A stretch of 64,000 bases of DNA from Ruegeria halocynthiae (GTDB lineage: Bacteria; Pseudomonadota; Alphaproteobacteria; Rhodobacterales; Rhodobacteraceae). Under the pieces are notes generated by a model, which worked only from the letters and a program-made list of their open reading frames with translations, was not told the DNA's origin and searched no databases. Where the stretch lies: the NCBI RefSeq assembly GCF_000743705.1, contig NZ_JQEZ01000005.1:62001-126000 (forward strand), given 5' to 3'. The translations under genes and the position numbers were made by a program. This document shows positions 37,138-47,271 of the stretch, in pieces (position 1 is the stretch's first letter; the number at the start of each line of letters is the position of its first letter).

Positions 37138-38538
37138 ATGTCCGATCAGGTTGTCACTCGTTTCGCACCATCTCCCACCGGGTTTCTCCACATTGGCGGG
37201 GCTCGTACCGCGTTGTTCAATTGGTTGTTCGCTCGTGGACGGGGAGGCAAGTTCCTGCTGCGGATCGAAGACACTGACCGCGAGCGTTCGACCCCCGAGG
37301 CGACGGCTGCGATCCTTCAGGGCATGGCATGGCTGGGCCTGGATCACGACGGCGACATCGTCAGCCAATTCGAAGGCGCAGATCGGCACGCCGAGGTGGC
37401 CCATCAACTGCTGGCCGAGGGCAAGGCTTACAAGTGTTTTTCGACTCAAGACGAAATCGCTGCCTTCCGCGAACAGGCCCGGTCCGAGGGGAAATCCACC
37501 TTGTTCCGCAGCCCCTGGCGCGATGCCGATCCCGCAAGCCATCCGGATGAACCCTTTGCGATCCGTATCAAGGCCCCGCAGGATGGCGCGACCGTGATCC
37601 GTGATCAGGTTCAGGGTGATGTCACCATCCGCAACGATCAACTGGACGACATGATCCTGCTACGTTCAGACGGGACGCCGGTTTATATGCTGGCCGTTGT
37701 GGTGGACGACCACGATATGGGTGTGACCCATGTGATCCGGGGTGACGACCACGTGAATAACGCCGCGCGCCAGATGATGATTTATCAGGCGATGGGCTGG
37801 GATGTTCCGGTCTGGGCCCATATTCCACTGATCCACGGGCCGGATGGTAAGAAACTGTCCAAACGTCACGGTGCATTGGGCGCACAGGAATATCAGGCGA
37901 TGGGCTACTCGGCTGCGGGTATGCGAAACTATCTGGCACGCCTGGGTTGGAGCCACGGAGACGACGAGTTTTTCACCGATCAACAAGCCAAAGAGTGGTT
38001 CGATCTGGCGGGGATCGGCAAAAGCCCTGCCCGGTTCGACACGAAAAAGTTGGAAAATCTGTGCGGTCAGCATAACGCCATTGCCGACGATGCTGCATTG
38101 CGGCATGAAATCGAGGCTTACCTGAATGCGGCTGGCCAGCCCCCTCTCACCGAAACACAATCGGGTGATCTGGAACGTGCGATGTATTGCCTCAAGGATC
38201 GGGCGCGCACATTTCCTGAACTACTTGAAAAGGCGCATTTTGTACTGACTTCCCGTCCGGTTGAACCAGATGAGAAGGCGGCAAAAGCACTGGCCTCTGT
38301 ATCCGATGGTATACTGAGTGAATTGACGCCGCATGTGCAAAATGTTAGCTGGACACGAAGCGAACTGGAGGAAGCCCTGAATTCGTTTGCAGAAGCGAAA
38401 GGGCTGAAGTTTGGCAAGCTGGCCGGACCTTTACGGGCCGTCCTGGCAGGCAAGGCCGTCACACCTTCGGTTTTTGATATGATGCTTGTGCTGGGGCGGG
38501 AAGAAACCCTGGCACGGCTTTCTGACGCAGCGGTATAA
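37138..38538 (+). CDS. gltX: Glutamyl-tRNA synthetase
   Basis: The 466-residue class I enzyme has [23 protein letters not shown] (HIGH motif), [13 protein letters not shown] and [15 protein letters not shown] (KMSKS-type loop), then an anticodon-binding C-terminus. Alphaproteobacteria often carry two GltX genes, and which of the two this is cannot be told here. A longer in-frame start (37102) exists, but ATG 37138 gives the normal [15 protein letters not shown] start. It is divergent from comEC. Confidence 0.93.
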   Translation: MSDQVVTRFAPSPTGFLHIGGARTALFNWLFARGRGGKFLLRIEDTDRERSTPEATAAILQGMAWLGLDHDGDIVSQFEGADRHAEVAHQLLAEGKAYKCFSTQDEIAAFREQARSEGKSTLFRSPWRDADPASHPDEPFAIRIKAPQDGATVIRDQVQGDVTIRNDQLDDMILLRSDGTPVYMLAVVVDDHDMGVTHVIRGDDHVNNAARQMMIYQAMGWDVPVWAHIPLIHGPDGKKLSKRHGALGAQEYQAMGYSAAGMRNYLARLGWSHGDDEFFTDQQAKEWFDLAGIGKSPARFDTKKLENLCGQHNAIADDAALRHEIEAYLNAAGQPPLTETQSGDLERAMYCLKDRARTFPELLEKAHFVLTSRPVEPDEKAAKALASVSDGILSELTPHVQNVSWTRSELEEALNSFAEAKGLKFGKLAGPLRAVLAGKAVTPSVFDMMLVLGREETLARLSDAAV

Positions 38539-38658
38539 CCAAAGTTTCACATTTGGGTAACGCTGCTCCGCTAACACCCGGACTGCGCGCTTGCGCGCAT
38601 CCGTTGCCCGCAGGATCGGACAGCGATCCGATTTGCGCATGAATGAGGAAGGGACACT

Positions 38659-39954
38659 ATGACCGACAGCAACAAATCAGCCACTTTGACAGTTCATGGC
38701 GAAACGTACGAGTTGCCGGTTCATTCGCCAACCGTGGGACCCGACGTAATCGACATTCGCAAGCTTTATGGTCAGGCTGGCGTGTTCACCTATGATCCGG
38801 GTTTCACTTCGACAGCAAGCTGTGACAGCACCATCACCTATATCGATGGTGAAAAGGGCGAGTTGCTGCATCGTGGCTATCCGATTGATCAACTGGCAGG
38901 CAAATCGCACTTCCTCGAGGTTTGCTATCTGCTGCTGTACGGAGAACTGCCGGCTGCCAAGGATCTGGAAGAATTCGAAACCACGATCACCCGCCACACC
39001 ATGCTGCACGAACAGATGCAGTATTTCTATCGCGGCTTCCGCCGGGATGCGCATCCGATGGCGATTATGGTTGGCGTTGTTGGTGCAATGTCGGCGTTCT
39101 ACCACGATTCGACCGATGTTTCGGACCCACAGCAGCGCGAGATCGCCTCGCACCGCCTGATCGCCAAGATGCCGACCATCGCGGCCTGGGCTTATAAGTA
39201 TCACATCGGTCAGCCGTTCATCTATCCGCGCAATGACCTGGACTATGCCTCCAACTTCCTGCGCATGTGCTTCGCCGTTCCGGCCGAAGAGTATGAGGTC
39301 AACCCGATCCTCAGCCGTGCGATGGACCGGATTTTTACCCTGCACGCGGACCACGAACAGAACGCGTCGACATCGACTGTGCGTCTGGCGTCTTCGTCGG
39401 GTGCGAATCCCTTTGCCTGCATCGCGGCGGGAATCGCGTGCCTTTGGGGGCCAGCCCATGGCGGTGCCAACCAAGCCTGTCTTGAGATGCTGGCGGAAAT
39501 CGGTTCCGTCGACCGTATCCCTGAATTCATCGACCGCGCCAAAGACAAGGATGATCCGTTCCGCCTGATGGGCTTTGGCCACCGCGTCTACAAGAACTTT
39601 GACCCGCGCGCCAAGGTGATGAAACAGTCGGCAGACGAAGTGCTGGATCTGCTGGGCATCGAAGACAACCCGAAACTGCAGGTTGCCAAGGCGCTGGAAA
39701 AACAGGCGCTCGAAGATCCATATTTCGCCGAGAAGAAGCTGTTCCCGAACGTGGACTTCTATTCCGGAATCATTCTTGAGGCAATGGGCTTCCCGACCTC
39801 GATGTTCACCCCGATCTTTGCGCTGTCGCGCACCGTCGGGTGGGTCAGCCAGTGGAAAGAAATGATTGCCGATCCACAAAACAAGATCGGCCGTCCGCGC
39901 CAGCTGTATCTGGGCGAAACTGCCCGCGATTACGTGGATATCGAAAACCGCTGA
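38659..39954 (+). CDS. gltA: Citrate synthase
   Basis: A 431-residue type II (hexameric) citrate synthase, first enzyme of the TCA cycle. Motifs: [32 protein letters not shown] and [12 protein letters not shown] with catalytic histidines, [15 protein letters not shown], and [24 protein letters not shown] precedes ATG 38659. A terminator follows. Confidence 0.97.
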   Translation: MTDSNKSATLTVHGETYELPVHSPTVGPDVIDIRKLYGQAGVFTYDPGFTSTASCDSTITYIDGEKGELLHRGYPIDQLAGKSHFLEVCYLLLYGELPAAKDLEEFETTITRHTMLHEQMQYFYRGFRRDAHPMAIMVGVVGAMSAFYHDSTDVSDPQQREIASHRLIAKMPTIAAWAYKYHIGQPFIYPRNDLDYASNFLRMCFAVPAEEYEVNPILSRAMDRIFTLHADHEQNASTSTVRLASSSGANPFACIAAGIACLWGPAHGGANQACLEMLAEIGSVDRIPEFIDRAKDKDDPFRLMGFGHRVYKNFDPRAKVMKQSADEVLDLLGIEDNPKLQVAKALEKQALEDPYFAEKKLFPNVDFYSGIILEAMGFPTSMFTPIFALSRTVGWVSQWKEMIADPQNKIGRPRQLYLGETARDYVDIENR

Positions 39955-39971
39955 TCAACACGTCTGAAATC

Positions 39972-40003
39972 AAAAGCCCCGGACAAACGTTCGGGGCTTT
40001 TTC
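39972..40003 (+). terminator. Terminator after gltA
   Basis: AAAAGCCCCG and CGGGGCTTTT form a stem followed by TTTTTCTTT, at the junction with the convergent radical SAM gene. It has A-residues upstream too and may serve both genes. Confidence 0.92.
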
Positions 40004-40004
40004 T

Positions 40005-41069
40005 TTAGAACAAGCTTAGCTGATCCCCCGCCTGCGCCGGTTTCGAAAATAGATCACATCGCAATTCCGCCGTGCGCGTCGCAAGACCCAACCGTTTGAC
40101 CGCCAGCGTAAATCGCTTGGCTATCAATTCGGCATATTCCCCCTCGCCCCGCATACGATGGCCCCAGCGCGGATCGTAATCCCGGCCGCCGTGCATCTCA
40201 CGCAGTTTGGACATGACCTTCTCTGCGCGGGCGGGTTCATGGGTTTTCAGCCATTCCTGCCAGAGCTCGGATACTTCGCGGGGCAGACGCAACATAATCC
40301 AACTGGCCGCATCGGCCCCGGCGTCCCTGCCCGCCTCTAACAAGGCTTCCAACTCGTGATCGGTCAATCCCGGTACGACGGGTGACGTCATGACCCGCAC
40401 CGGAACCCCGGCCTCGGTCAATCGGCGAATGATGGTCAATCGCCGCTGCGGCGACGGCGCGCGGGGCTCCATCCGGCGGGACAGATCCGCGTCGAGCGTC
40501 GTCAGAGATATCCCGACGCGCACCAAACCGTCCTGTGCCATATCCGACAGAATATCCAGGTCACGTTCAATCAACGTCCCTTTTGTAACAATGGCGATGG
40601 GGTGCCGGTAATCGTGCAGAACTTCCAGACATTCCCGTGTGATCAAACGCGCCTTTTCGACAGGTTGATAGGGGTCGGTATTTGTCCCCAGCGCAATGGG
40701 CGACACCTTATAGCTTCGGGCAGATAGCTCTTGCCCCAGAATAGCCGCCGCATTCGGGCGCGCGGTCAATCGGGTTTCAAAATCCAGCCCGGGAGAAAGC
40801 CCAAGGTAGGCATGGGTCGGACGCGCAAAGCAATACACGCAGCCATGCTCACACCCCCGATACGGGTTTATCGACCTGTCGAACGGCAGATCGGGGGACC
40901 GGTTATAGGTAATCAGACTGCGGGCAACTTCATCCCTGACATCCGTTCGCAAGGGCGGAAGATCGTCATCCGGGCCCCACCCATCATCACAGGGCTCAGT
41001 TTCGAACTTTTCGAACCGGCCAGATGCGTTCGTAGCTGTGCCCCGGCTGCGGATGCTGGATGACATCAT
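40005..41069 (-). CDS. PA0069-family radical SAM protein (SplB-like)
   Basis: A 354-residue radical SAM protein. SINPYRGCEHGCVYCFARPTH has the CxxxCxxC cluster ligands in the layout of PA0069 and spore photoproduct lyase relatives. Later VRVGISLTTLDADLSRRMEPRAPSP continues the barrel. Its substrate is not established in the family, but the relation to DNA-lesion repair enzymes and the LexA box overlapping its promoter suggest a DNA-damage role. ATG 41069 or 41066 is the likely start; a GTG at 41081 lies inside the operator. Confidence 0.88.
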   Translation of the reverse strand: MMSSSIRSRGTATNASGRFEKFETEPCDDGWGPDDDLPPLRTDVRDEVARSLITYNRSPDLPFDRSINPYRGCEHGCVYCFARPTHAYLGLSPGLDFETRLTARPNAAAILGQELSARSYKVSPIALGTNTDPYQPVEKARLITRECLEVLHDYRHPIAIVTKGTLIERDLDILSDMAQDGLVRVGISLTTLDADLSRRMEPRAPSPQRRLTIIRRLTEAGVPVRVMTSPVVPGLTDHELEALLEAGRDAGADAASWIMLRLPREVSELWQEWLKTHEPARAEKVMSKLREMHGGRDYDPRWGHRMRGEGEYAELIAKRFTLAVKRLGLATRTAELRCDLFSKPAQAGDQLSLF

Positions 41070-41073
41070 GTTT

Positions 41074-41088
41074 GTTCTCACTTTGTTC
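41074..41088 (-). promoter_or_regulatory. LexA operator (SOS box) of the radical SAM gene
   Basis: GTTCTCACTTTGTTC, an exact GTTC-N7-GTTC (GAAC-N7-GAAC as read by the gene), 5 bases upstream of the chosen ATG. Position and exact spacing match the lexA operator in this same window. Confidence 0.82.
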
Positions 41089-41369
41089 TTACCCTATTCA
41101 ATAGTGAATACAGCGCGGTTGAACAAGCATTACCCGCCGCGCCTTTTTGGAATTACAGCACGGGCCAGGTGCGCGGCAGCTTGGCCGATCTGAACGAAAT
41201 GCAGGATGTTCTTGCAGAAAATTCCATCGTGAATACAGATAATTTGCCGTATAGGTCGGTCCCGTAGCCGCCAAGGTCGCAATCGTCACAGTCGAACTGC
41301 GACGAAATGGCCAAAACGGAAAAAACGCCACCACGGGCGAAATGCCCGAACAGCTCAGGGAAACGCCCC
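41089..41369. other. Gene-free region before the corrinoid protein gene
   Basis: About 280 bases shared by the radical SAM gene (leftward) and the corrinoid protein gene (rightward). I see no gene and no riboswitch I can name. AGGGA before ATG 41370 is the ribosome binding site of the corrinoid protein. Confidence 0.4.
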
Positions 41370-42068
41370 ATGTCCGATGAAGAAGACATCGTCCTGTCCG
41401 AACTGAATGACGACGAACTTGTCGAACAGATGTTCGACGATCTTTATGACGGCCTGAAAGAAGAAATCGAAGAGGGTGTGAACATCCTGCTGGAACGCGG
41501 CTGGACGCCGTATGACATCCTGACCAAAGCTTTGGTTGGCGGCATGACGATTGTTGGTCATGACTTCCGGGATGGCATTCTGTTTGTGCCTGAGGTTCTG
41601 CTGGCCGCCAACGCCATGAAGGGCGGCATGACGATCCTCAAACCGTTGCTGGTGGAAACCGGTGCGCCCCGTGTTGGCAAGATGGTGATTGGAACGGTCA
41701 AGGGCGACATTCACGACATCGGCAAGAACCTTGTGTCGATGATGATGGAAGGCGCAGGCTTTGAAGTGGTCGATCTGGGGATCAACAACCCGGTCGAGAA
41801 CTATCTGGAAGCGCTGGAAAACGAACAGCCGGACATTCTGGGTATGTCCGCCCTGCTGACCACAACCATGCCCTACATGAAGGTTGTGATCGACACGCTG
41901 ATCGAACAAGGCCTGCGCGAGGACTATATCGTGCTGGTCGGTGGCGCGCCGTTGAACGAAGAATTCGGCAAAGCCATTGGCGCAGATGCCTATTGCCGTG
42001 ACGCCGCCGTGGCCGTCGAGACCGCCAAGGAATTTGTGTCACGCAAGCACAATCAGCTGGCTGGCTGA
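41370..42068 (+). CDS. Corrinoid (B12-binding) protein of a methyltransferase system
   Basis: The 232-residue protein has an N-terminal four-helix cap (residues about 5-95) and a Rossmann-like B12 domain with the base-off signature D113-x-H115-D-x-x-G (GDIHDIGKN), SALLTTTM and VLVGGAPLNEEFG. It has the architecture of MtaC/MttC-type shuttles that take a methyl group from a substrate-specific methyltransferase and pass it on. No methyltransferase adjoins it; the MttB-family protein at 13604-15148 is a candidate partner. It is followed by DUF1638. Confidence 0.92.
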   Translation: MSDEEDIVLSELNDDELVEQMFDDLYDGLKEEIEEGVNILLERGWTPYDILTKALVGGMTIVGHDFRDGILFVPEVLLAANAMKGGMTILKPLLVETGAPRVGKMVIGTVKGDIHDIGKNLVSMMMEGAGFEVVDLGINNPVENYLEALENEQPDILGMSALLTTTMPYMKVVIDTLIEQGLREDYIVLVGGAPLNEEFGKAIGADAYCRDAAVAVETAKEFVSRKHNQLAG

Positions 42069-42089
42069 TCCATCGCCAATTTGTGTTGG

Positions 42090-42117
42090 GGGCCGTCCGA
42101 CTTTGGGCGGCCTTTTT
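42090..42117 (+). terminator. Terminator after the corrinoid protein gene
   Basis: GGCCGTCC and GGGCGGCC pair (with one G-T) and are followed by TTTTTCCG. It suggests that the corrinoid gene is not fully co-transcribed with the DUF1638 gene. Confidence 0.75.
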
Positions 42118-42260
42118 CCGTTAACAGACCCCTCGCCGCAGGTCGTCGGCGACCGGCCCGCCGGAATACGACGCTGACCGGGGTCTGCATGTCGATATCA
42201 GGCTTGCCTGCTTGTGCCAAAGCCGGTCATCCTGACAAGTAGGAAGAACGAGGCACAGCA

Positions 42261-42926
42261 ATGACGCAGGATCAGATCCCGGATGATGCCAGCCTGACCA
42301 CACAGGGCTATTCCAGCCAAAATCAGGCCGGTCGCATCCTGCTGTTGGCCTGCGGTGCCCTTGCCCGCGAAATTCTGGACCTGAAACAGCGTAACGGCTG
42401 GGATCATCTGGAACTGACCTGCCTGCCCGCCATTCTGCATATCCACCCCGAAAAAATCACCCAGGCCGTCGAAGATGCGGTCACCAAACACCGTGATCAT
42501 TACGACCAGATCTTTGTCGTCTATGCCGATTGTGGCACCGGGGGGTTACTGCAGAAAGCCTGCGAAGAGATGGGCGTTGAGATGATCAAGGGCCCCCACT
42601 GCTATTCTTTTTTCGAAGGGAATCAAGAATTTGACGCCCATGGCGACGATGAAATCACCGCCTTTTACCTGACGGATTTTCTGGCCCGACAATTTGACGC
42701 CTTTGTCTGGAAGCCGCTTGGCCTCGACCGGCATCCTGAACTGCGGGACATGTATTTTGGCAACTATACCAAGCTGGTCTATCAGGCGCAGACGGATGAC
42801 CCGGCCCTGACCGCACGCGCCCGTGACTGCGCCCAGCGTATGGGGCTGGAGTTTGAGCGGCGTTTCACAGGGTACGGCGATCTGGAAACTACGCTTTCCG
42901 ACTGGGCGAGCCGGACGAAGGAGTAA
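42261..42926 (+). CDS. DUF1638 family protein
   Basis: A 221-residue soluble protein of DUF1638, whose members often sit beside corrinoid proteins and MttB-type methyltransferases. It has conserved-looking cysteines and histidines: LLLACGALAREIL, LTCLPAILHIHPEKI, YADCGTGGLLQKAC and GPHCYSFFEG, which could bind a metal or corrinoid. No function is established. GAGG lies before ATG 42261. Context points to a role in corrinoid methyl transfer. Confidence 0.86.
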   Translation: MTQDQIPDDASLTTQGYSSQNQAGRILLLACGALAREILDLKQRNGWDHLELTCLPAILHIHPEKITQAVEDAVTKHRDHYDQIFVVYADCGTGGLLQKACEEMGVEMIKGPHCYSFFEGNQEFDAHGDDEITAFYLTDFLARQFDAFVWKPLGLDRHPELRDMYFGNYTKLVYQAQTDDPALTARARDCAQRMGLEFERRFTGYGDLETTLSDWASRTKE

Positions 42927-42956
42927 CTGGGCACGGATGTTCCCGCGCCCGGATCT

Positions 42957-43367
42957 TCAAGCGTTTTCTTGGGCGACGTCGCGGATGCGTTCGATCATGG
43001 CCCGCAAGCCGTTGGATCGTTGGGCGGACAGGTGGTCGTTCAGGCCCAGACGCGCCAGCTCGGCCCCTGCATCGACCGTGGGAACATCACGAACAGGCAG
43101 GCCATTGTATAACGATCGCAGCACCGCAATCAGCCCACGCACGATCAGGGCGTCGCTGTCGCCGTCGAATCGAAACGACCCGCTTTCGATCACAGGGTGC
43201 AGCCAAACCTGACTGGCGCAGCCGTGAACCTTGGTTGCCGGGACTTTCAGTGCGTCATCCAACGGTTCCATCGCCTTGCCCTGATCAATGACATGGCGGT
43301 ACCGGTCTTCCCAGTCTTCCAGAAACTCGAAATCCTCGACGATTTCCTCAAAGGCAGGCGTTGCCAT
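42957..43367 (-). CDS. sufE: SufE family sulfur acceptor
   Basis: A 136-residue SufE, which takes persulfide sulfur from a SufS-type cysteine desulfurase for Fe-S cluster assembly. The sulfur-accepting residue is C50 in KVHGCASQVWL. EEIVEDFEFLEDWEDRYRHVID is the typical N-terminus. ATG 43367 was chosen; a start nine codons upstream gives a poor match. Stands apart from any suf operon in this window. Confidence 0.93.
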   Translation of the reverse strand: MATPAFEEIVEDFEFLEDWEDRYRHVIDQGKAMEPLDDALKVPATKVHGCASQVWLHPVIESGSFRFDGDSDALIVRGLIAVLRSLYNGLPVRDVPTVDAGAELARLGLNDHLSAQRSNGLRAMIERIRDVAQENA

Positions 43368-43505
43368 TTGCGACGATCCTTTCGTTGCGATCACAATTGT
43401 GACCTATGTTGTCGATCTGCGCCTGTCCAGCCCCCGGCGTGGCTTTTCAAAGCCCGGAAATTGCGGTAACCCATTGCTGGAATTAATGCTCTGGACGTTG
43501 GGACC

Positions 43506-44024
43506 ATGAAAAAATCACTTACCGTTCTTATGGTCGCCACCCTGACCTTGTCCGCCTGTAGCAATTGGCGCGACTCGCGGGCCAATCCGTCAAACTGGTT
43601 TGGCCCCAGCGCGCCAGTGGATGCGCCAGTGAATGACGCCAACGCTCTTGTTCCGGAACAAAGTGAGGGCATTAGCCTGTTTTCCCGACCAGAGGCCGAA
43701 GATACCAGCGTGCCGATCGCCAAGATTGACGAGCTTCGGGTAGACCCGATTCCATCCGGCGCAATTGTATACGTTTCAGGTACCGCAATTCGGCAAGGGG
43801 CGTATAACGCGCAGCTGGTTCGTGTTGAAAGCGCAGAGAATCAAAAGAACGGTGTGTTGGAGTTCACATACCGCGTCACCTACCCGACCAATCAAACAAA
43901 TCAGGGCACGGAACGGTCCCGGATGGTCTCAGACGCCGTGAACGTCAGCCGCGATGACCTGGAAAACATTCGTTTGGTCCGGGTCACAGGTCAGCAAAAC
44001 GCATTGGAATCCCGGCGCCGTTAG
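43506..44024 (+). CDS. Putative lipoprotein of unknown function
   Basis: The 172-residue protein begins with a lipoprotein signal (MKKSLTVLMVATLTLSAC, lipobox LSAC) followed by SNWRDSRANPSNWFG. The rest has mixed polar sequence with a beta-rich core (IVYVSGTAIRQGAYNAQLVRVES). I do not recognise it beyond the export signal. Convergent with rnd. Confidence 0.75.
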   Translation: MKKSLTVLMVATLTLSACSNWRDSRANPSNWFGPSAPVDAPVNDANALVPEQSEGISLFSRPEAEDTSVPIAKIDELRVDPIPSGAIVYVSGTAIRQGAYNAQLVRVESAENQKNGVLEFTYRVTYPTNQTNQGTERSRMVSDAVNVSRDDLENIRLVRVTGQQNALESRRR

Positions 44025-44032
44025 GCGCCGTT

Positions 44033-45190
44033 TCAAAGGGAAACAACCTTGACCGTCTGACCCTTTGCCGCCAGCGCGATCTTGCCTTCGCACAATTTCA
44101 AGGCGTCCTGACCGAAGACCTCGAACCGCCATCCCGACATCGCTGGAACCTCGCGTTCGCCGGCCGCGATCTGGTCCAGTTCGGAACTTGTCGCGATAAG
44201 CTTGGCCGCCACGCCCGAGCTTTCGGTTTTGGATTTCAGCAAGACGCGCAACAGATCCGACAGCGCTGGATTGACCTTTAGTTTTTCCCGGCTGTTATCG
44301 ACATGCGGCAGTTGGTCAGCGGGGCAGTTCACCCCTTTTTTCACGGCGGCAAGAATGCCGTCCGCAATCACGCCTTTGCGCGCCTCGCGCAACAAAAGAC
44401 GAGATCCCCCCAAATCGGAACCGGACTTGGGTTTGGTCGATGCCAATTCGATCAGCGCATCATCCTTGAACACCCGGCTACGGGGCACATTGTTTTCCTG
44501 CGCATAGGTTTCGCGGAACTGCGCGAGTTCGCGCACCACAGCCAGAAACTTGGCCGAGTTGGTTCGTGTTTTCACCCGTTTCCACGCCTCATTGGGCTGA
44601 ACATCATAGGTCGCGGCCTCGGTCAGAGTGCGCAGTTCTTCGGCCACCCAATGGCTGCGCTGCGTTTTCTTCAGTTCTGCGGCCAGATATTCATAGATTT
44701 GCCGCAAATGGGTCACGTCTGCCAGCGCATAGGTTTTTTGCGCCTCAGACAATGGACGCCGCGACCAGTCGGTAAAGCGGGATGTCTTGTCCACGCCCTG
44801 CTTGCAGATTTTGCGCACCAGCGTTTCATACCCGACCTGTTCGCCAAAGCCGCAGACCATGGCCGCGACCTGAGTGTCAAACAACGGCTTGGGAAACACC
44901 CCGGCCTCAACCCAGAAAATCTCAAGATCCTGGCGCGCGGCGTGGAATACTTTGACCACGCTTTCATCACCGAACAGCTCGTAAAGCGGCTCCAGCGACA
45001 GGCCGTCGGCCAACGGATCAACCAGAACGGCGCTGTCTTCGTCCGTTGACGGCACCGCCAATTGCAGCAGGCATAATTTAGAGTAATACGTGCGTTCGCG
45101 CAGGAATTCTGTGTCTACGGTAACATAGTCGTATTCCGCCGCGGCCTTGCAGAAATCGGCCAGCTCTTGCGTCGTTGTCAGGGTTTTCAT
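44033..45190 (-). CDS. rnd: Ribonuclease D
   Basis: A 385-residue 3'-5' exoribonuclease that trims tRNA precursors and other small RNAs. The DEDDy active site is visible: VTVDTEFLRERTYYS, VFHAARQDLEIFW and YALADVTHLRQIYEYL. HRDC-type region follows (ELAQFRETYAQENNVPRSRVFKDD). It lies downstream of purM-purN, 116 nt after purN, and may share the transcript. Confidence 0.93.
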   Translation of the reverse strand: MKTLTTTQELADFCKAAAEYDYVTVDTEFLRERTYYSKLCLLQLAVPSTDEDSAVLVDPLADGLSLEPLYELFGDESVVKVFHAARQDLEIFWVEAGVFPKPLFDTQVAAMVCGFGEQVGYETLVRKICKQGVDKTSRFTDWSRRPLSEAQKTYALADVTHLRQIYEYLAAELKKTQRSHWVAEELRTLTEAATYDVQPNEAWKRVKTRTNSAKFLAVVRELAQFRETYAQENNVPRSRVFKDDALIELASTKPKSGSDLGGSRLLLREARKGVIADGILAAVKKGVNCPADQLPHVDNSREKLKVNPALSDLLRVLLKSKTESSGVAAKLIATSSELDQIAAGEREVPAMSGWRFEVFGQDALKLCEGKIALAAKGQTVKVVSL

Positions 45191-45306
45191 GCGCGGTGCT
45201 ATTCTTGCTCTTGTTCTTCGTGTCTGCCCGTCAGTTCTGTGCCGTCCCGAGCTGTAGTGCAGACCATAGGCCGAATTCCCCGCAGGTGTAAATCACCCTG
45301 ACGTCA

Positions 45307-45903
45307 TCAGGGCAGCAACACCGGGGTCTTGTCACCATTGGCAAAGCGCCTCAGCACTGCAGGGTATAGCTTATGTTCCCAAACCAGTACCCGGGCCGCC
45401 AGGGTGTCGGCGGTGTCTCCGGCCTCTATTTTTAGCTGTGCCTGCCCCAGAATCGGGCCGTCGTCCAACGCCGCTGTCACTTCGTGAACAGAGCACCCAT
45501 GCGTGGCGTCCCCGGCCTCGATCGCGCGCGCGTGCGTGTTAAGACCCTTGTATTTCGGCAACAGTGACGGGTGGATATTCAGCATTCGCCCCTGAAACCG
45601 CGAGACGAAACCCCCCGTCAGAACCCGCATGAATCCGGCAAGGCACACGATATCGGGCTGCGCCTGTTCCAGCGGCCTCAGCAGTTCGGCCTCGAACGCG
45701 GCCCGGTCGCCCTTGAACGGGCGGTGATCCACCGCCGCTGTTGGAATACCACGCTCGGCCGCCCTTTTCAGACCGCCCGCCTCGGCGTCATTCGACAGTA
45801 TCAGACAGGCGCGCGCCGGGTGGTCCCCGACCATGCTGTCGACCAGCGACACCATGTTGGACCCACCCCCGGAAATCAGGATGGCAACGCGCTTGTGGCT
45901 CAC
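45307..45903 (-). CDS. purN: Phosphoribosylglycinamide formyltransferase
   Basis: The 198-residue enzyme adds a formyl group to GAR in purine synthesis. Motifs: [30 protein letters not shown] and [32 protein letters not shown] (spanning the formyl-transfer site). GTG 45903 overlaps the purM stop (GTGA), so the two are coupled. Confidence 0.95.
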   Translation of the reverse strand: MSHKRVAILISGGGSNMVSLVDSMVGDHPARACLILSNDAEAGGLKRAAERGIPTAAVDHRPFKGDRAAFEAELLRPLEQAQPDIVCLAGFMRVLTGGFVSRFQGRMLNIHPSLLPKYKGLNTHARAIEAGDATHGCSVHEVTAALDDGPILGQAQLKIEAGDTADTLAARVLVWEHKLYPAVLRRFANGDKTPVLLP

Positions 45904-46946
45904 GACAGGGTGCCGGAATAGGCTACGCCGGGCGTCTCGGTCACGGTGCCGATCCGGGCGACTGTTTCACCGGCCTCGGTCAGCAATGCCGCCAGATCAT
46001 CGGCGCGCGCGGCGTCGCAGACAACGATCATGCCGATGCCGCAGTTGAAGGTCTTGAGCATCTCTGCCTCGGCAATCCCACCGGTTTCCGCCATCCAGCG
46101 GAACACAGGCGGCAGATCCCAGGTGTTCAGGTCAATTTCCGCACCCAGTTCATCGGACAGGACCCGCGGCAGGTTTTCGGTCAGACCACCGCCGGTGATA
46201 TGGGCCAGCGCATGCACGCCCCCTGCCCGGATCGCCTGCAATGCCGGCTTTACATACAGCCGCGTGGGCGTCAGCAGCGCCTCACCCAGCGACCCATCGC
46301 CAAAGGGCGACGCCGCATCCCAGCCCAGCCCCGAGATTTCGACCAGTTTGCGCACCAGAGAATAGCCGTTGGAATGCACCCCGTTCGAGGCCAACCCCAG
46401 CAGTACATCGCCCTGCTCAACCCCTGCGGGCAGATGCGCCCCACGCTCCATCGCGCCGACAGAAAAGCCCGCCAGATCGAAATCCCCATCGGGATACATG
46501 CCCGGCATTTCGGCCGTTTCGCCACCGATCAGGGCGCAATCGGACTGTACACAGCCCTCGGCAATGCCTTCGATGATCCGCGCGGCGGTATCGGTGTCCA
46601 GCTTGCCCGTGGCAAAGTAATCAAGGAAGAACAGCGGTTCGGCACCCTGACAGATCAGGTCGTTCACGCACATCGCCACCAGATCAATGCCGACACCATC
46701 GACCACACCGGTATCAATGGCGATCCGCAGCTTGGTGCCCACGCCATCGGTTGCACCCACAAGAATCGGGTCCTTGTACCCGGCGTCTTTCAAATCGAAC
46801 AAAGCGCCAAACCCGCCCAGCCCGCTCATTACGCCGGATCGGTTGGTTCGCTTGGCCGCAGGCTTGATCCGGTCGACCAGAGCGTTCCCCGCGTCAATAT
46901 CAACGCCTGCATCGGCATAGGTGATTCCGTTCTTGCCCGTCGTCAT
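45900..46946 (-). CDS. purM: Phosphoribosylformylglycinamidine cyclo-ligase
   Basis: The 348-residue ATP-dependent enzyme forms AIR. Recognisable: [69 protein letters not shown] and [16 protein letters not shown] 46946 is preferred because earlier in-frame codons lie in the tRNA upstream region. Start of purM-purN(-rnd). Confidence 0.95.
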   Translation of the reverse strand: MTTGKNGITYADAGVDIDAGNALVDRIKPAAKRTNRSGVMSGLGGFGALFDLKDAGYKDPILVGATDGVGTKLRIAIDTGVVDGVGIDLVAMCVNDLICQGAEPLFFLDYFATGKLDTDTAARIIEGIAEGCVQSDCALIGGETAEMPGMYPDGDFDLAGFSVGAMERGAHLPAGVEQGDVLLGLASNGVHSNGYSLVRKLVEISGLGWDAASPFGDGSLGEALLTPTRLYVKPALQAIRAGGVHALAHITGGGLTENLPRVLSDELGAEIDLNTWDLPPVFRWMAETGGIAEAEMLKTFNCGIGMIVVCDAARADDLAALLTEAGETVARIGTVTETPGVAYSGTLS

Positions 46947-47053
46947 GGCCAGCCCCTTATGAATGGTTCCCGCGCGGGTTATTCGATTGTGCCACATGTT
47001 GCAACGGTCAGGCTTGACGCGGGCGTTCACCGTGATAGGCAAAGCGCTCAGGC

Positions 47054-47130
47054 GGGCCTGTAGCTCAATTGGTTAGAGCAGAGCGCTCATAACGCTTTGG
47101 TTGGGGGTTCGAGTCCCTCCGGGCCTACCA
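47054..47130 (+). tRNA. tRNA with anticodon CAT (Ile2 or Met)
   Basis: Cloverleaf with acceptor GGGCCTG (two G-T pairs), D-arm GCTCAATTGGTTAGAGC, anticodon stem GAGCG/CGCTT with loop CTCATAA (CAT), T-arm GGGGGTTCGAGTCCCTC and encoded CCA. The GAGCG-type stem is more like the tRNA-Ile(CAU), modified to read AUA, than the elongator tRNA-Met of alphaproteobacteria. It is not an initiator. Identity needs a profile comparison. Confidence 0.9.
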
Positions 47131-47271
47131 AAATCCGCAAATTTCCCTCACCTCACCCTGTCGCAAGTCCCCTGCCGCAATCCGAGGCCAGCCAGTGACT
47201 AAGCTTAAATTGACGATTCCCGTGATCGTGATGATTCAGTTATGCCCCATCCAATTGCCAAGCCGTCCTGG

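Noticed and set aside
38677..39879. 400-codon minus-strand open frame opposite gltA
   Set aside because: It is antisense to citrate synthase, which has unmistakable motifs; the mirrored product has none.
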